Below, in pieces: positions 1 to 4,545 of a DNA stretch of 5,432 nt (position 1 is the stretch's first letter; every line of letters begins with the position of its first letter). Both the position numbers and the translations under genes were made by a program. Source of the DNA: Deltaproteobacteria bacterium (GTDB lineage: Bacteria > Desulfobacterota > Desulfarculia > Adiutricales > Adiutricaceae). Where the stretch lies: assembly GCA_031279525.1 (NCBI GenBank), contig JAITIH010000016.1:1-5432 (forward strand). The letters run 5' to 3'. The notes beneath the pieces were generated by a model, which was not told the DNA's origin, ran no database searches, and saw nothing but the letters and a program-made list of their open reading frames with translations.

Positions 1-189
1 AAAGTCTAGGATCGCCCCTTTGCGGTCTTTTCTTTCCTCCCAGCCAAAATAAGTCAGGACCCCGCCTAAGGTGACGATGGCCAGTGGGGCGATAGCCTTG
101 ATCAGGATCCAGAAAAAACTGAACCAGGTGACGAAAAGGACCAGGCCGCCAATAATGATCAATAAACCTACAAGAAATAATATTGGCAT
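1..189 (-). CDS. N-terminal part of a small hydrophobic membrane protein (truncated by window edge)
   Basis: The reverse strand opens with ATG at 189-187 and stays open for 63 codons to the window edge. The start MPILFLVGLLIIIGG leads into a hydrophobic stretch (about residues 3-20), an aromatic-rich stretch (WFSFFW, about 22-27), and a second hydrophobic segment (about 33-50). A charged region EERKDRKG follows. This suggests two membrane helices and a cytoplasmic charged turn or tail. A good ribosome binding site AAGGA (202-198) lies 8 nt before the ATG, which fixes the start. I do not recognise the family, and the remainder lies outside the window. It is on the same strand as the zinc-ribbon gene at 407-643, about 217 nt downstream of it, so co-transcription is possible but unproven. 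Confidence is high that it is coding, and low for any function. Confidence 0.72.
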   Translation of the reverse strand, partial: MPILFLVGLLIIIGGLVLFVTWFSFFWILIKAIAPLAIVTLGGVLTYFGWEERKDRKGAILDF

Positions 190-197
190 TATTATAA

Positions 198-202
198 TCC
201 TT
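198..202 (-). promoter_or_regulatory. Ribosome binding site of the membrane protein gene
   Basis: The reverse strand reads AAGGA, 8 nt before the ATG at 189-187. This is the main evidence that the short open frame at the left edge is a true gene start. Confidence 0.65.
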
Positions 203-213
203 AATCTTATCCT

Positions 214-257
214 AAAAGAAGAGATTAGGTATTGACAGATATTCAAAAGAAGAGATT
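214..257. repeat. Pair of 13-bp direct repeats upstream of the membrane protein gene
   Basis: AAAAGAAGAGATT occurs exactly at 214-226 and again at 245-257. The start-to-start distance is 31 bp, close to three helical turns. Both lie directly upstream (on the reverse strand) of the gene that starts at 189, so a regulator binding one DNA face is conceivable. The rest of 190-406 shows no gene. Confidence 0.5.
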
Positions 258-322
258 TTTACTACAAAGAAAACGCCGAGAGGTCCAGGGCGGGCTCAAG
301 CCAGGCCTTAGCCGCGCTTTCT

Positions 323-333
323 TTAGGCCCTAA
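323..333. repeat. Short inverted repeat TTAGG-C-CCTAA
   Basis: A perfect 5-bp inverted repeat with a single central base lies in the gap between the two minus-strand genes. It has no adjoining T run, so it is not called as a terminator. The motif resembles the CTAAG/CTTAG arms of the repeat at 1188-1273. Confidence 0.35.
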
Positions 334-384
334 GGCGAGCCTTAATAGGCGTTTGAAATCTTTGGGCGGCGAGAGAGCCTAATG

Positions 385-404
385 GCGGCCTAAAACGTGG
401 CCGC
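385..404 (-). terminator. Hairpin just downstream of the zinc-ribbon gene, without a U tract
   Basis: Arms GCGGCC (385-390) and GGCCGC (399-404) enclose an 8-nt loop, 2 nt beyond the stop codon of the minus-strand zinc-ribbon gene (409-407). The position suits a transcript-end or mRNA-stabilising hairpin. On the reverse strand it is followed by CATTAGG rather than a T run, so it is not a standard intrinsic terminator. Confidence 0.35.
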
Positions 405-406
405 GA

Positions 407-643
407 TTACGAAAGAGGGCGCTTGCCGCAATCCGTGCAGACCCCATCCGGGCCAATTATGCCAATGCAGCTTTCGTCCGAGCACAGCCGCCTTTTGGCC
501 TTGGCCTCGCTTTTGGCCCTGGCTTTCGCCATCTTTTGCCCGCAATGGGGACAGAACTTAGCCCATAGGGGAACTGGGTTTTTACAGCTTTCGCAGTTAT
601 CCGAGAGCAGCTCGGCTCCGCATTCGTCGCAAGTAAGTTCCAT
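407..643 (-). CDS. Small cysteine-rich zinc-ribbon protein
   Basis: This 78-residue protein from ATG 643-641 carries ten cysteines: C5-x2-C8, C17-x2-C20, C31-x2-C34, C54-x4-C59 and C69-x2-C72. The block CESCKNPVPLWAKFCPHCG (17-35) is a typical bacterial zinc-ribbon signature, with two CxxC knuckles around a PxxAKF linker. A basic Lys/Arg/Ala linker (about 38-52) leads to a second metal-site candidate containing GIIGPDG (61-67), a motif I recall from small deltaproteobacterial zinc-binding tails (memory, not a search). The frame extends upstream to a TTG at 679, but I prefer the ATG at 643. The conserved part begins there, the TTG has no ribosome binding site, and the 12 extra residues match nothing. 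The site before the ATG is only a weak GGA. Likely a cytoplasmic zinc-binding protein, partner unknown. The opposite-strand frame at 423-683 is a shadow. Confidence 0.75.
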   Translation of the reverse strand: MELTCDECGAELLSDNCESCKNPVPLWAKFCPHCGQKMAKARAKSEAKAKRRLCSDESCIGIIGPDGVCTDCGKRPLS

Positions 644-705
644 AATTCCGTGGCTTTTTATGGCTCTAGAAGGGACCAATTAAAGGCCCAAAAGGTTCGA
701 GGCCG

Positions 706-714
706 TGCTATAAT
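706..714 (+). promoter_or_regulatory. Extended -10 promoter motif
   Basis: TGCTATAAT at 706-714 is an exact extended -10 element (TGn-TATAAT) facing right; a -35 match is absent, as extended -10 promoters tolerate. A start near 721 would transcribe into the gene-free region. No protein gene follows for nearly 1 kb, so if active it makes a noncoding RNA or a very long leader. Confidence 0.3.
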
Positions 715-807
715 ATCGTCGCCGACCGCGACGAGCTGGGTCAGTTGCCAATCCCCATAAAAGCCAGGCCAAAAAAGCCGCTTTAATAATGGTCGCTTTT
801 GGCGGCG

Positions 808-829
808 CGGAGCCAGATTTTTGGCTCCG
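808..829. other. 8-bp GC-rich hairpin
   Basis: Arms CGGAGCCA (808-815) and TGGCTCCG (822-829) pair perfectly around a 6-nt loop GATTTT. No T run follows on either strand, so it is a structural hairpin rather than a standard terminator. It lies in the span that would be transcribed from the 706-714 motif. Confidence 0.5.
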
Positions 830-846
830 TAAGGGAACCGAGCATG

Positions 847-863
847 ATGTAAATATCTTACAT
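847..863. promoter_or_regulatory. Palindromic operator-like site ATGTAA-N5-TTACAT
   Basis: Two perfect 6-bp arms, ATGTAA (847-852) and TTACAT (858-863), flank ATATC. The 17-bp dyad has the size of a binding site for a dimeric bacterial repressor. It sits just before the AT-rich block and about 100 bp ahead of the TATAAT at 962-967. The cognate regulator cannot be named from this window. Confidence 0.35.
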
Positions 864-961
864 TAATCGCTGGGTAAAATCCAGAAACAAGGTTTAACTC
901 AAAAATATTAAATATTTATTTTTTTAACTAAATAATAGTTTTTTAAAAATAATAGCATTTA

Positions 962-967
962 TATAAT
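962..967 (+). promoter_or_regulatory. TATAAT -10 box after an AT-rich upstream block
   Basis: An exact TATAAT lies at the downstream end of an AT-rich stretch (about 890-970) that could act as an UP-like element. No good -35 box is visible at the right distance (only T-rich sequence at 939-945), so the call rests on the -10 and on what follows. A start near 974 would give a short RNA ending at the terminator at 1020-1041. Confidence 0.35.
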
Positions 968-973
968 AAACGT

Positions 974-1041
974 TAAGGCCTGATAAATTTTTTATAGAGG
1001 CATTTTAAAAACTGGACGCGGCTTTTTATAAAGCCTTTTTT
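974..1041 (+). ncRNA. Candidate small RNA of about 68 nt
   Basis: A putative start about 7 nt after the TATAAT box, a first hairpin, a single-stranded linker and an intrinsic terminator are ordered as in a compact bacterial sRNA. The first hairpin (978-1001) has outer arms GCCT/AGGC and inner arms ATAAA/TTTAT with a TTT loop and a small internal loop. The linker at 1002-1019 contains the A/T-rich word ATTTTAAAAA, the sort of sequence Hfq-type chaperones favour. The terminator is GGCTTT/AAAGCC plus six T. No known RNA family is recognised, and the 5' end is inferred, not seen. Confidence 0.33.
1020..1041 (+). terminator. Intrinsic terminator
   Basis: Arms GGCTTT (1020-1025) and AAAGCC (1030-1035) enclose the tetraloop TTAT and are followed directly by TTTTTT (1036-1041). 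The T run exists only on the plus strand, so it stops rightward transcription. No protein gene lies upstream on that strand, which implies a noncoding transcript is being ended here. Confidence 0.6.
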
Positions 1042-1187
1042 AAGCCTAAACAAGGCCTTATCGGCCCCCATCTGGCCTCAACTGGCCTTAACGGGTCCTT
1101 ATCTTGCCCTTTTCTCGCGCCTTTTTTGGGGCGCCCGCGGCGCATAAAAGGGCCTTATCGTCATTATCTTAGGGCTTTTCCCGCCGG

Positions 1188-1273
1188 GCCTAAGCCCCTT
1201 AGCTAGCCTAAGCCCCTTAGCTAGCCAGGCCCCTTAGTTAGCCTAAGTCCCTTAGCTAGCCAGGCCTTTTTAG
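1188..1273. repeat. Degenerate 18-bp tandem repeat, about 4.8 copies
   Basis: The unit GCCTAAGCCCCTTAGCTA is exact at 1188-1205 and 1206-1223. A 17-bp variant with AGG in place of TAAG and TTAGTTA at its end lies at 1224-1240. A one-base variant is at 1241-1258, and a decayed partial copy at 1259-1273 ends in a T run. Within most units CTAAG and CTTAG can pair around CCC, and adjoining units create GCTAGC palindromes. There are no unique spacers, so it is not a CRISPR array. It lies 66 bp upstream of the operon's likely promoter. Confidence 0.7.
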
Positions 1274-1338
1274 GGCGCCGAAATCCCTATGAAGGCCGGC
1301 TGGCGGCCAGGGCTAGGGCCCTTAAGGCGCTTTTCTAG

Positions 1339-1365
1339 TTGACGGAAAATTTAAAAGGATATAAA
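1339..1365 (+). promoter_or_regulatory. Probable sigma70-type promoter of the five-gene operon
   Basis: TTGACG (1339-1344) matches the -35 consensus at five of six bases, and TATAAA (1360-1365) matches the -10 at five of six. The spacer is 15 bp, shorter than ideal; an alternative -10 at 1362-1367 (TAAATT) would give 17 bp. The spacer is A/T-rich. Transcription would start near 1373 and give a leader of about 315 nt before the first gene at 1689. Confidence 0.45.
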
Positions 1366-1379
1366 TTCTTAAAGTATAT

Positions 1380-1427
1380 GGCCAATTTCAGGTGAAGTTA
1401 GACGACGTTTTTAAGTCGTAATTGGCT
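1380..1427 (+). other. Structured leader element: long-range stem with inner hairpin
   Basis: GCCAATT (1381-1387) pairs with AATTGGC (1420-1426), and inside it ACGAC (1402-1406) pairs with GTCGT (1415-1419) around an 8-nt loop. The closed structure begins within about 10 nt of the predicted start site and keeps a 14-nt unpaired left side. It may be a cis-regulatory RNA; it matches no riboswitch class I can recognise. Confidence 0.35.
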
Positions 1428-1452
1428 CTAGGGGGCTTGAGGTTGGCTCGCG

Positions 1453-1471
1453 TCGCGAACTCGCGATTTTT
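1453..1471 (+). terminator. Terminator-like hairpin in the operon leader (possible attenuator)
   Basis: Arms TCGCG (1453-1457) and CGCGA (1462-1466) around AACT are followed by TTTTT (1467-1471). The stem is short but all-GC except its base. It lies about 100 nt after the predicted start and more than 200 nt before the first gene, where an attenuator would be. GGGGGC (1431-1436) and GCCCCC (1473-1478) could form an enclosing stem around it. Confidence 0.35.
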
Positions 1472-1515
1472 CGCCCCCGCGTTTTTGGTTTTTGGCTTGG
1501 CCTTCGCGCGCTTTA

Positions 1516-1553
1516 GCGTCGACGCGAGGGCGCGTTTTCCCCGGGCCGCCCGG
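1516..1553. other. GC-rich palindromes in the operon leader
   Basis: GCGTCGACGC (1516-1525) is a perfect palindrome. CCGGG (1541-1545) pairs with CCCGG (1549-1553) around CCG. Between them GCGCG (1530-1534) precedes TTTT and could pair with CGCGC at 1505-1511. These give the leader RNA further structure, but none is a convincing terminator. Confidence 0.35.
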
Positions 1554-1555
1554 CT

Positions 1556-1636
1556 GACCTTAAAAGGCTAAGGCCCTTACAAAAAGGGCGGGCCTTAAAG
1601 GACCAAGGCCCTTACAAAAAGGGCTGGCCTTAAAGG
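1556..1636 (+). repeat. Two 32-bp hairpin-forming repeats at 35-bp spacing
   Basis: Positions 1570-1601 and 1605-1636 are identical except for one base (G1590 versus T1625), and 1556-1569 is a decayed partial copy in the same register. Each full copy contains GCCCTT-ACAAA-AAGGGC, a 6-bp stem with a 5-nt loop (1573-1589 and 1608-1624), nested within AAGGCC/GGCCTT arms. They lie in the leader, ending 52 nt before the first start codon. The CCCTT arm is also complementary to the AAGGG ribosome binding site at 1676-1680. Confidence 0.65.
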
Positions 1637-1688
1637 GCCTGGCCGCGCGGGCCGACTAAAAGGCCAGGACGCTAAAAGGGATTGACTC

Positions 1689-2066
1689 GTGAAGCGCATC
1701 GCTCTGGACAAGGCTCAGCCTGGGCAGATTCTGGCTGAAAAGCTCACCCGCCACGACGGGGTCCTTCTGGCTAATCAGGGGTCCGAAGTCACCGAAGGGC
1801 TGTTAAGGATGCTGGCCCGCCAGAACATAGAAACGATCGTGATCGAGGAGGCCGACGGCCGATCCCCCGAGGAGGTCTTGGCCGGCTACCGAAGTTTTTT
1901 GGCTAGCCTGGAGGCCCGTTTCGTCCGAGTGGAAGGGCAGCCGGTCCTGATGGCTCTAAAGAAGACCATGATTTTTCTGGCCGAAAAGGAGCGCGACGAG
2001 GCCTTGGCCCTCCTTAGCCCGCCCGAACCCGAGCCTCAATCGGCCGAAAACGCCAGCCAGGATTAA
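1689..2066 (+). CDS. Small HDOD-associated signalling protein (hypothetical)
   Basis: A 125-residue protein starting at GTG 1689, with AAGGG (1676-1680) 8 nt upstream. Residues 1-53 follow a pattern common at the N terminus of HD-GYP and HDOD proteins: a short strand (KRIALDKAQPGQILAEKL), a turn with a small-molecule-like HDGVLLANQGSEVT segment, a helix (LLRMLARQ), and a strand IETIVIEE. Residues 58-108 are mostly helical and charged, and the tail (111-125) is acidic and proline-rich, probably disordered. There is no signal peptide or membrane helix, so it is cytoplasmic. It ends 5 nt before the HDOD gene, whose ribosome binding site lies within its last codons. I infer that it works with that regulator, perhaps as a detached N-terminal domain. 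No enzymatic motif is visible. Confidence 0.8.
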   Translation: MKRIALDKAQPGQILAEKLTRHDGVLLANQGSEVTEGLLRMLARQNIETIVIEEADGRSPEEVLAGYRSFLASLEARFVRVEGQPVLMALKKTMIFLAEKERDEALALLSPPEPEPQSAENASQD

Positions 2067-2071
2067 ATTTC

Positions 2072-2923
2072 ATGTCCCAGCCAGTCACCCAGGATCGGTC
2101 CCAGGCCAAAAAAGAGGTCCGGCGCATCAAGAATCTGCCTACCGTGCCGGGCATCGTGGCCAAGATTTCCCGGATGGTGGAAAACCCAGAGACCTCGGCG
2201 GCCGAGGTGGGCCGGCTCATTTCCCAAGACCAGGTCTTGTCGGCCAAGGTCTTGCGGATGGCCAACAGCGCTTTTTTCGGCATGTCCCGGAAGATCAGCT
2301 CCATTTCCCAGGCTTTGGTCATCCTAGGCTTCGACGTGGTCAAAGGCCTAGTCCTGACCAGCTCGGTCTTCGACATGATTCAAAAGAGCATGGCCGGCCT
2401 TTGGGAGCATTCCATCGGCTGCGCGGCCGCCTCCGGGGCCGTGGCCACCTTGTTGGGCCGCGACGACGCCGAGGAGATCTTGGTGGCTGGGCTCCTCCAC
2501 GACCTGGGCAAAGTGGTCTTGGCCTTAAATCTGCCCGAGGAGATGAAGCTGGTCCAGAAAAAGGTCGCCTCCGGGCCGGTCCTCTTCCACGAGGCCGAAT
2601 GCGAGCTTTTGGACTTCGACCACTGCGACTTAGGCCAGTGGCTGGCCGAGCATTGGAATTTGCCCGAAAGCCTTGCTGAGCCCATGCGCCTCCACCACCG
2701 CCCGGAGAAGGCGGTCTTAAAGCCCGAGTGCGTGGCCATCGTCCACGTGGCCGACGTCATCGTCCGGGCCAAGGGCTTTGGCAACGCCGGCGACGTCCTG
2801 GTGCCTCCCATTTCCATGGCCGCCTGGGAAGCCTTGCGGTTAAGAAAAACCGACTTCCTGCCGATATTGGAAATTTTAGAGCCTAAGCTGGCCAGCCTGT
2901 GCGATCTAACCTCGATAGATTAA
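2072..2923 (+). CDS. HDOD-domain signal transduction protein
   Basis: A 283-residue cytoplasmic protein from ATG 2072, with AGGA (2059-2062) 9 nt upstream inside the preceding gene. The HDOD domain spans roughly residues 18-215: LPTVPGIVAKISRM (22-35), VGRLISQDQVLSAKVLRMAN (46-65), FFGMSRKISSISQALVILG (68-86). Then follow WEHS (111-114), LLHDLGK (141-147), HEAE (173-176), LHH (207-209) and VHVAD (224-228). HDOD domains are non-GYP relatives of HD phosphohydrolases that act as output or scaffold modules in two-component and second-messenger signalling. This copy keeps the H...HD...H...HH...D set that coordinates metal in true HD enzymes, so catalysis cannot be excluded from sequence. Its 3' end overlaps lspA by 25 nt. 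A REC-kinase protein lies two genes downstream and could be in the same circuit. Confidence 0.93.
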   Translation: MSQPVTQDRSQAKKEVRRIKNLPTVPGIVAKISRMVENPETSAAEVGRLISQDQVLSAKVLRMANSAFFGMSRKISSISQALVILGFDVVKGLVLTSSVFDMIQKSMAGLWEHSIGCAAASGAVATLLGRDDAEEILVAGLLHDLGKVVLALNLPEEMKLVQKKVASGPVLFHEAECELLDFDHCDLGQWLAEHWNLPESLAEPMRLHHRPEKAVLKPECVAIVHVADVIVRAKGFGNAGDVLVPPISMAAWEALRLRKTDFLPILEILEPKLASLCDLTSID

Positions 2924-3408
2924 CCGCGCGCCAAAAGTTTAGGCGCTTAATCCCCTGGGCCGCCCTGACTTTGGCCCTGGACTTGACCGCCAAATGGCTG
3001 GTTTTAAGGGAATTGGAGCTTTACGAGGTTCGGCCGGTCACGAGCTTTTTTAACCTCGTCTTAGTGGAAAACAAAGGGGCGGCCTTTAGTCTCCTGTCTG
3101 GGGACGGGGACTGGCAGGGCCTCAAAATGGCCCTTTTGGCCGGGGTGGCCATGATCCCTTTGGGCTATTTTTTCGCGAGCGCGGAAAAGCTTTCGGCCGT
3201 CTCGGCCTTGGGCCTGATCTTAGGCGGGGCTTTAGGCAACGTTCACGACCGGCTCAGCCATAATGGGGTGGTCGACATTTTGGACTTTCACCTTTACGGG
3301 CGCCACTGGCCGGCCTTTAACTTGGCCGACGCGGCCATCGTGGCCGGGGTCGCGGCCCTTCTGTGGGTCGCCTTCCGGGAGGGGCGGGGCTCCAAGGTCA
3401 AATCTTAA
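2899..3408 (+). CDS. lspA: Lipoprotein signal peptidase II
   Basis: Cleaves the signal peptide from prolipoproteins in the inner membrane, after diacylglyceryl transfer to the lipobox cysteine. The 169-residue length is typical. Four hydrophobic segments lie at about 18-36, 74-92, 101-115 and 142-158. Family motifs are clear: D28...K32, ENKGAAFS (57-64), GALGNVHDRL (110-119), VVDILDF (124-130) and WPAFNLADAAI (137-147). The catalytic aspartates should be D117 and D144. The only plausible start is GTG 2899, which lies inside the HDOD gene (25-nt overlap). No strong ribosome binding site precedes it, so translation probably depends on coupling to HDOD. The usual neighbour ileS is absent; here lspA sits among signalling genes. 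The family call is very secure; the start is less so. Confidence 0.95.
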   Translation: MRSNLDRLTARQKFRRLIPWAALTLALDLTAKWLVLRELELYEVRPVTSFFNLVLVENKGAAFSLLSGDGDWQGLKMALLAGVAMIPLGYFFASAEKLSAVSALGLILGGALGNVHDRLSHNGVVDILDFHLYGRHWPAFNLADAAIVAGVAALLWVAFREGRGSKVKS

Positions 3409-3418
3409 ACCGGGGTTT

Positions 3419-3422
3419 GAGG
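3419..3422 (+). promoter_or_regulatory. Ribosome binding site deciding the GTG start of the REC-kinase gene
   Basis: GAGG lies 7 nt before GTG 3430 in the 21-nt gap after lspA. This supports GTG 3430 as the start, and the receiver domain's first strand (FVIVAE) begins immediately after it. Confidence 0.6.
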
Positions 3423-3429
3423 TTTATTT

Positions 3430-4545
3430 GTGTCTTTCGTCATTGTCGCGGAACCCAACATGGCCCTGGCCAACTACGCCGCCGACGCCTTGGCCAAGGC
3501 TGGCTTCGAGTCTAGGGGAGCGGACGCTCAAAACGAGGCTTTGGCCATCAGCGTGGAGCGGCGGACCGATCTGGTCTTAACCGACTATTACCTGGCCGAG
3601 GGCGACGGCCTAGGGCTCATCGCGGCCATTATGGAGCGCTCCCCGGAGACGGCCACGGTCATGGTCACCGGCATGGGCGACGAGAACTTGGCCCGCTCGG
3701 CCCTTAGCTTAGGGGCCTTGGACTACGTGATAAAGGGGCGGGACTATTTCGCCGAGTTGCCCTCTTTAGCCGCGAGCTTAATAGAAAAGGCCAACCAAAG
3801 GTTGGCTAAAAACGACCTGGAGATCCAAAAGAGCCGGCTTTTGGCCCAAATGGAGCTGGCCAGCTGGCTGGACCACAACTTTAAGAACATCCTCTCCGCC
3901 GTCATGGGTTCTTTGGCCCTCATCGACTTTAACAACCCCAACCAGAGTCAGGCCAAAAGGATCGAGTACCTAACCGACGGCCAAGACAGCCTCAAATGCG
4001 CGGTCAAGCTTTTGGAGTCCTTAACGTCCATGGCCTCGGTGGTCGGCGACCAGGGGGAAAGCCCCCGCGAGAGCGTTTTAGTCTCGGCCGTGGTCGACGA
4101 GGCCTGGGAAAAGGCCCGCCAAGTGGCCAGCCGGTCCTCGCCGGCCGTGGCCGCGGCCGTGGGGAAGGCCACCTTCCAGAACGCCACTCGCTGGCTCCCG
4201 CCGCAAAAGGTGGCTTACCAGGATCTCCTGACCATTTTGGAGGCCCTTTTGACCAACGCCTTGGAGGCCGTGGTCCAGGCCCCCGCCCCTTTGATAATGG
4301 TGGCCCTGGAAAGGGCCAATCCGGACTTTTTGCGGTTCACGGTCCGGGACAACGGCCGGGGCATGGATGAGAAAGTCCAGCGCCACGCCTTTGAGCCCTT
4401 GTTTTCCACAAAAGGCGAAGTGGGGGTCGGTTTGTCCTTGACCACGGCCCGGGTCCTAGTCATCCGCCACTCCGGGGAGATTTTCCTCAAATCGTCCCTA
4501 GGGCAGGGGACGAGCGTGGCCTTCACTTACCATGTCGGCGTTTGA
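3430..4545 (+). CDS. Receiver-histidine kinase hybrid (REC-HisKA-HATPase)
   Basis: A 371-residue soluble protein without membrane helices or a sensor domain. Residues 3-118 form a receiver domain: D52 (LVLTDYYL) is the phosphoacceptor, with T80 (VMVTG) and K102 (YVIKG) as the switch residues. The N-terminal acidic pair is reduced to E8 (VIVAEPN, normally DD). A helical linker leads to a dimerisation/phosphotransfer segment with SWLDHNFKNILSAVMGSLALI-like sequence, where H149 is the candidate phosphohistidine. The ATPase domain (about 255-368) has the N box EALLTNALEA (271-280), G1 DNGRGMD (307-313), F box FEPLFSTK (321-328) and G2 GVGLSLTTA (332-340). REC placed before the kinase implies control of kinase output by another kinase's phosphoryl group. 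The 21-nt gap after lspA and 14-nt overlap with queH fit one operon. The family is certain; the signal is unknown. Confidence 0.93.
   Translation: MSFVIVAEPNMALANYAADALAKAGFESRGADAQNEALAISVERRTDLVLTDYYLAEGDGLGLIAAIMERSPETATVMVTGMGDENLARSALSLGALDYVIKGRDYFAELPSLAASLIEKANQRLAKNDLEIQKSRLLAQMELASWLDHNFKNILSAVMGSLALIDFNNPNQSQAKRIEYLTDGQDSLKCAVKLLESLTSMASVVGDQGESPRESVLVSAVVDEAWEKARQVASRSSPAVAAAVGKATFQNATRWLPPQKVAYQDLLTILEALLTNALEAVVQAPAPLIMVALERANPDFLRFTVRDNGRGMDEKVQRHAFEPLFSTKGEVGVGLSLTTARVLVIRHSGEIFLKSSLGQGTSVAFTYHVGV

Larger units (their letters stand above)
684..1688. other. Gene-free region of about 1 kb rich in hairpins and repeats
   Basis: I find no credible coding frame here on either strand: no frame combines length, a ribosome binding site and protein-like composition. 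The left half (684-900) holds an extended -10 motif, a GC hairpin and an operator-like palindrome. A strongly AT-rich block follows (about 890-970), then a candidate small RNA ending in an intrinsic terminator (about 974-1041). Positions 1042-1187 hold many GGCCTTA-type words and a weak hairpin (arms GCGCC 1117-1121 and GGCGC 1130-1134). The right half contains an 18-bp tandem repeat, a promoter, a structured leader and two 35-bp-spaced repeats before the operon. Individual elements are listed separately. Confidence 0.6.

Noticed and set aside
232..260. TTGACA at 232-237 as a -35 box facing right
   Set aside because: No acceptable -10 at 16-18 bp and no gene or transcript signal downstream on that strand.
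644..679. TTG start 12 codons upstream for the zinc-ribbon gene
   Set aside because: No ribosome binding site, and the extra residues precede the conserved part without any motif.
423..683. Plus-strand open frame of 86 codons opposite the zinc-ribbon gene
   Set aside because: Ser/Leu/Ala-rich without motifs; the minus strand encodes ordered CxxC knuckles, so this is its shadow.
681..714. tRNA-like GGTTCGA segment
   Set aside because: The flanks do not form a T-arm stem and no acceptor or anticodon arms are present.
1188..1273. CRISPR array
   Set aside because: Units are directly adjacent with no unique spacers and no cas genes.
2014..2817. Two minus-strand open frames (2014-2376 and 2380-2817) opposite the HDOD gene
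   Set aside because: Low-complexity compositions of the kind produced by GC-rich antisense frames; the HDOD reading is unambiguous.
3263..3580. Plus-strand frame across the lspA/kinase junction
   Set aside because: Trp/Pro/Ser-rich out-of-frame reading that overlaps two clear genes.
3948..4526. Several open frames opposite or out of frame with the kinase gene
   Set aside because: The kinase N, G1, F and G2 boxes lie in the chosen frame; the others have Gly/Pro/Arg-rich shadow composition.
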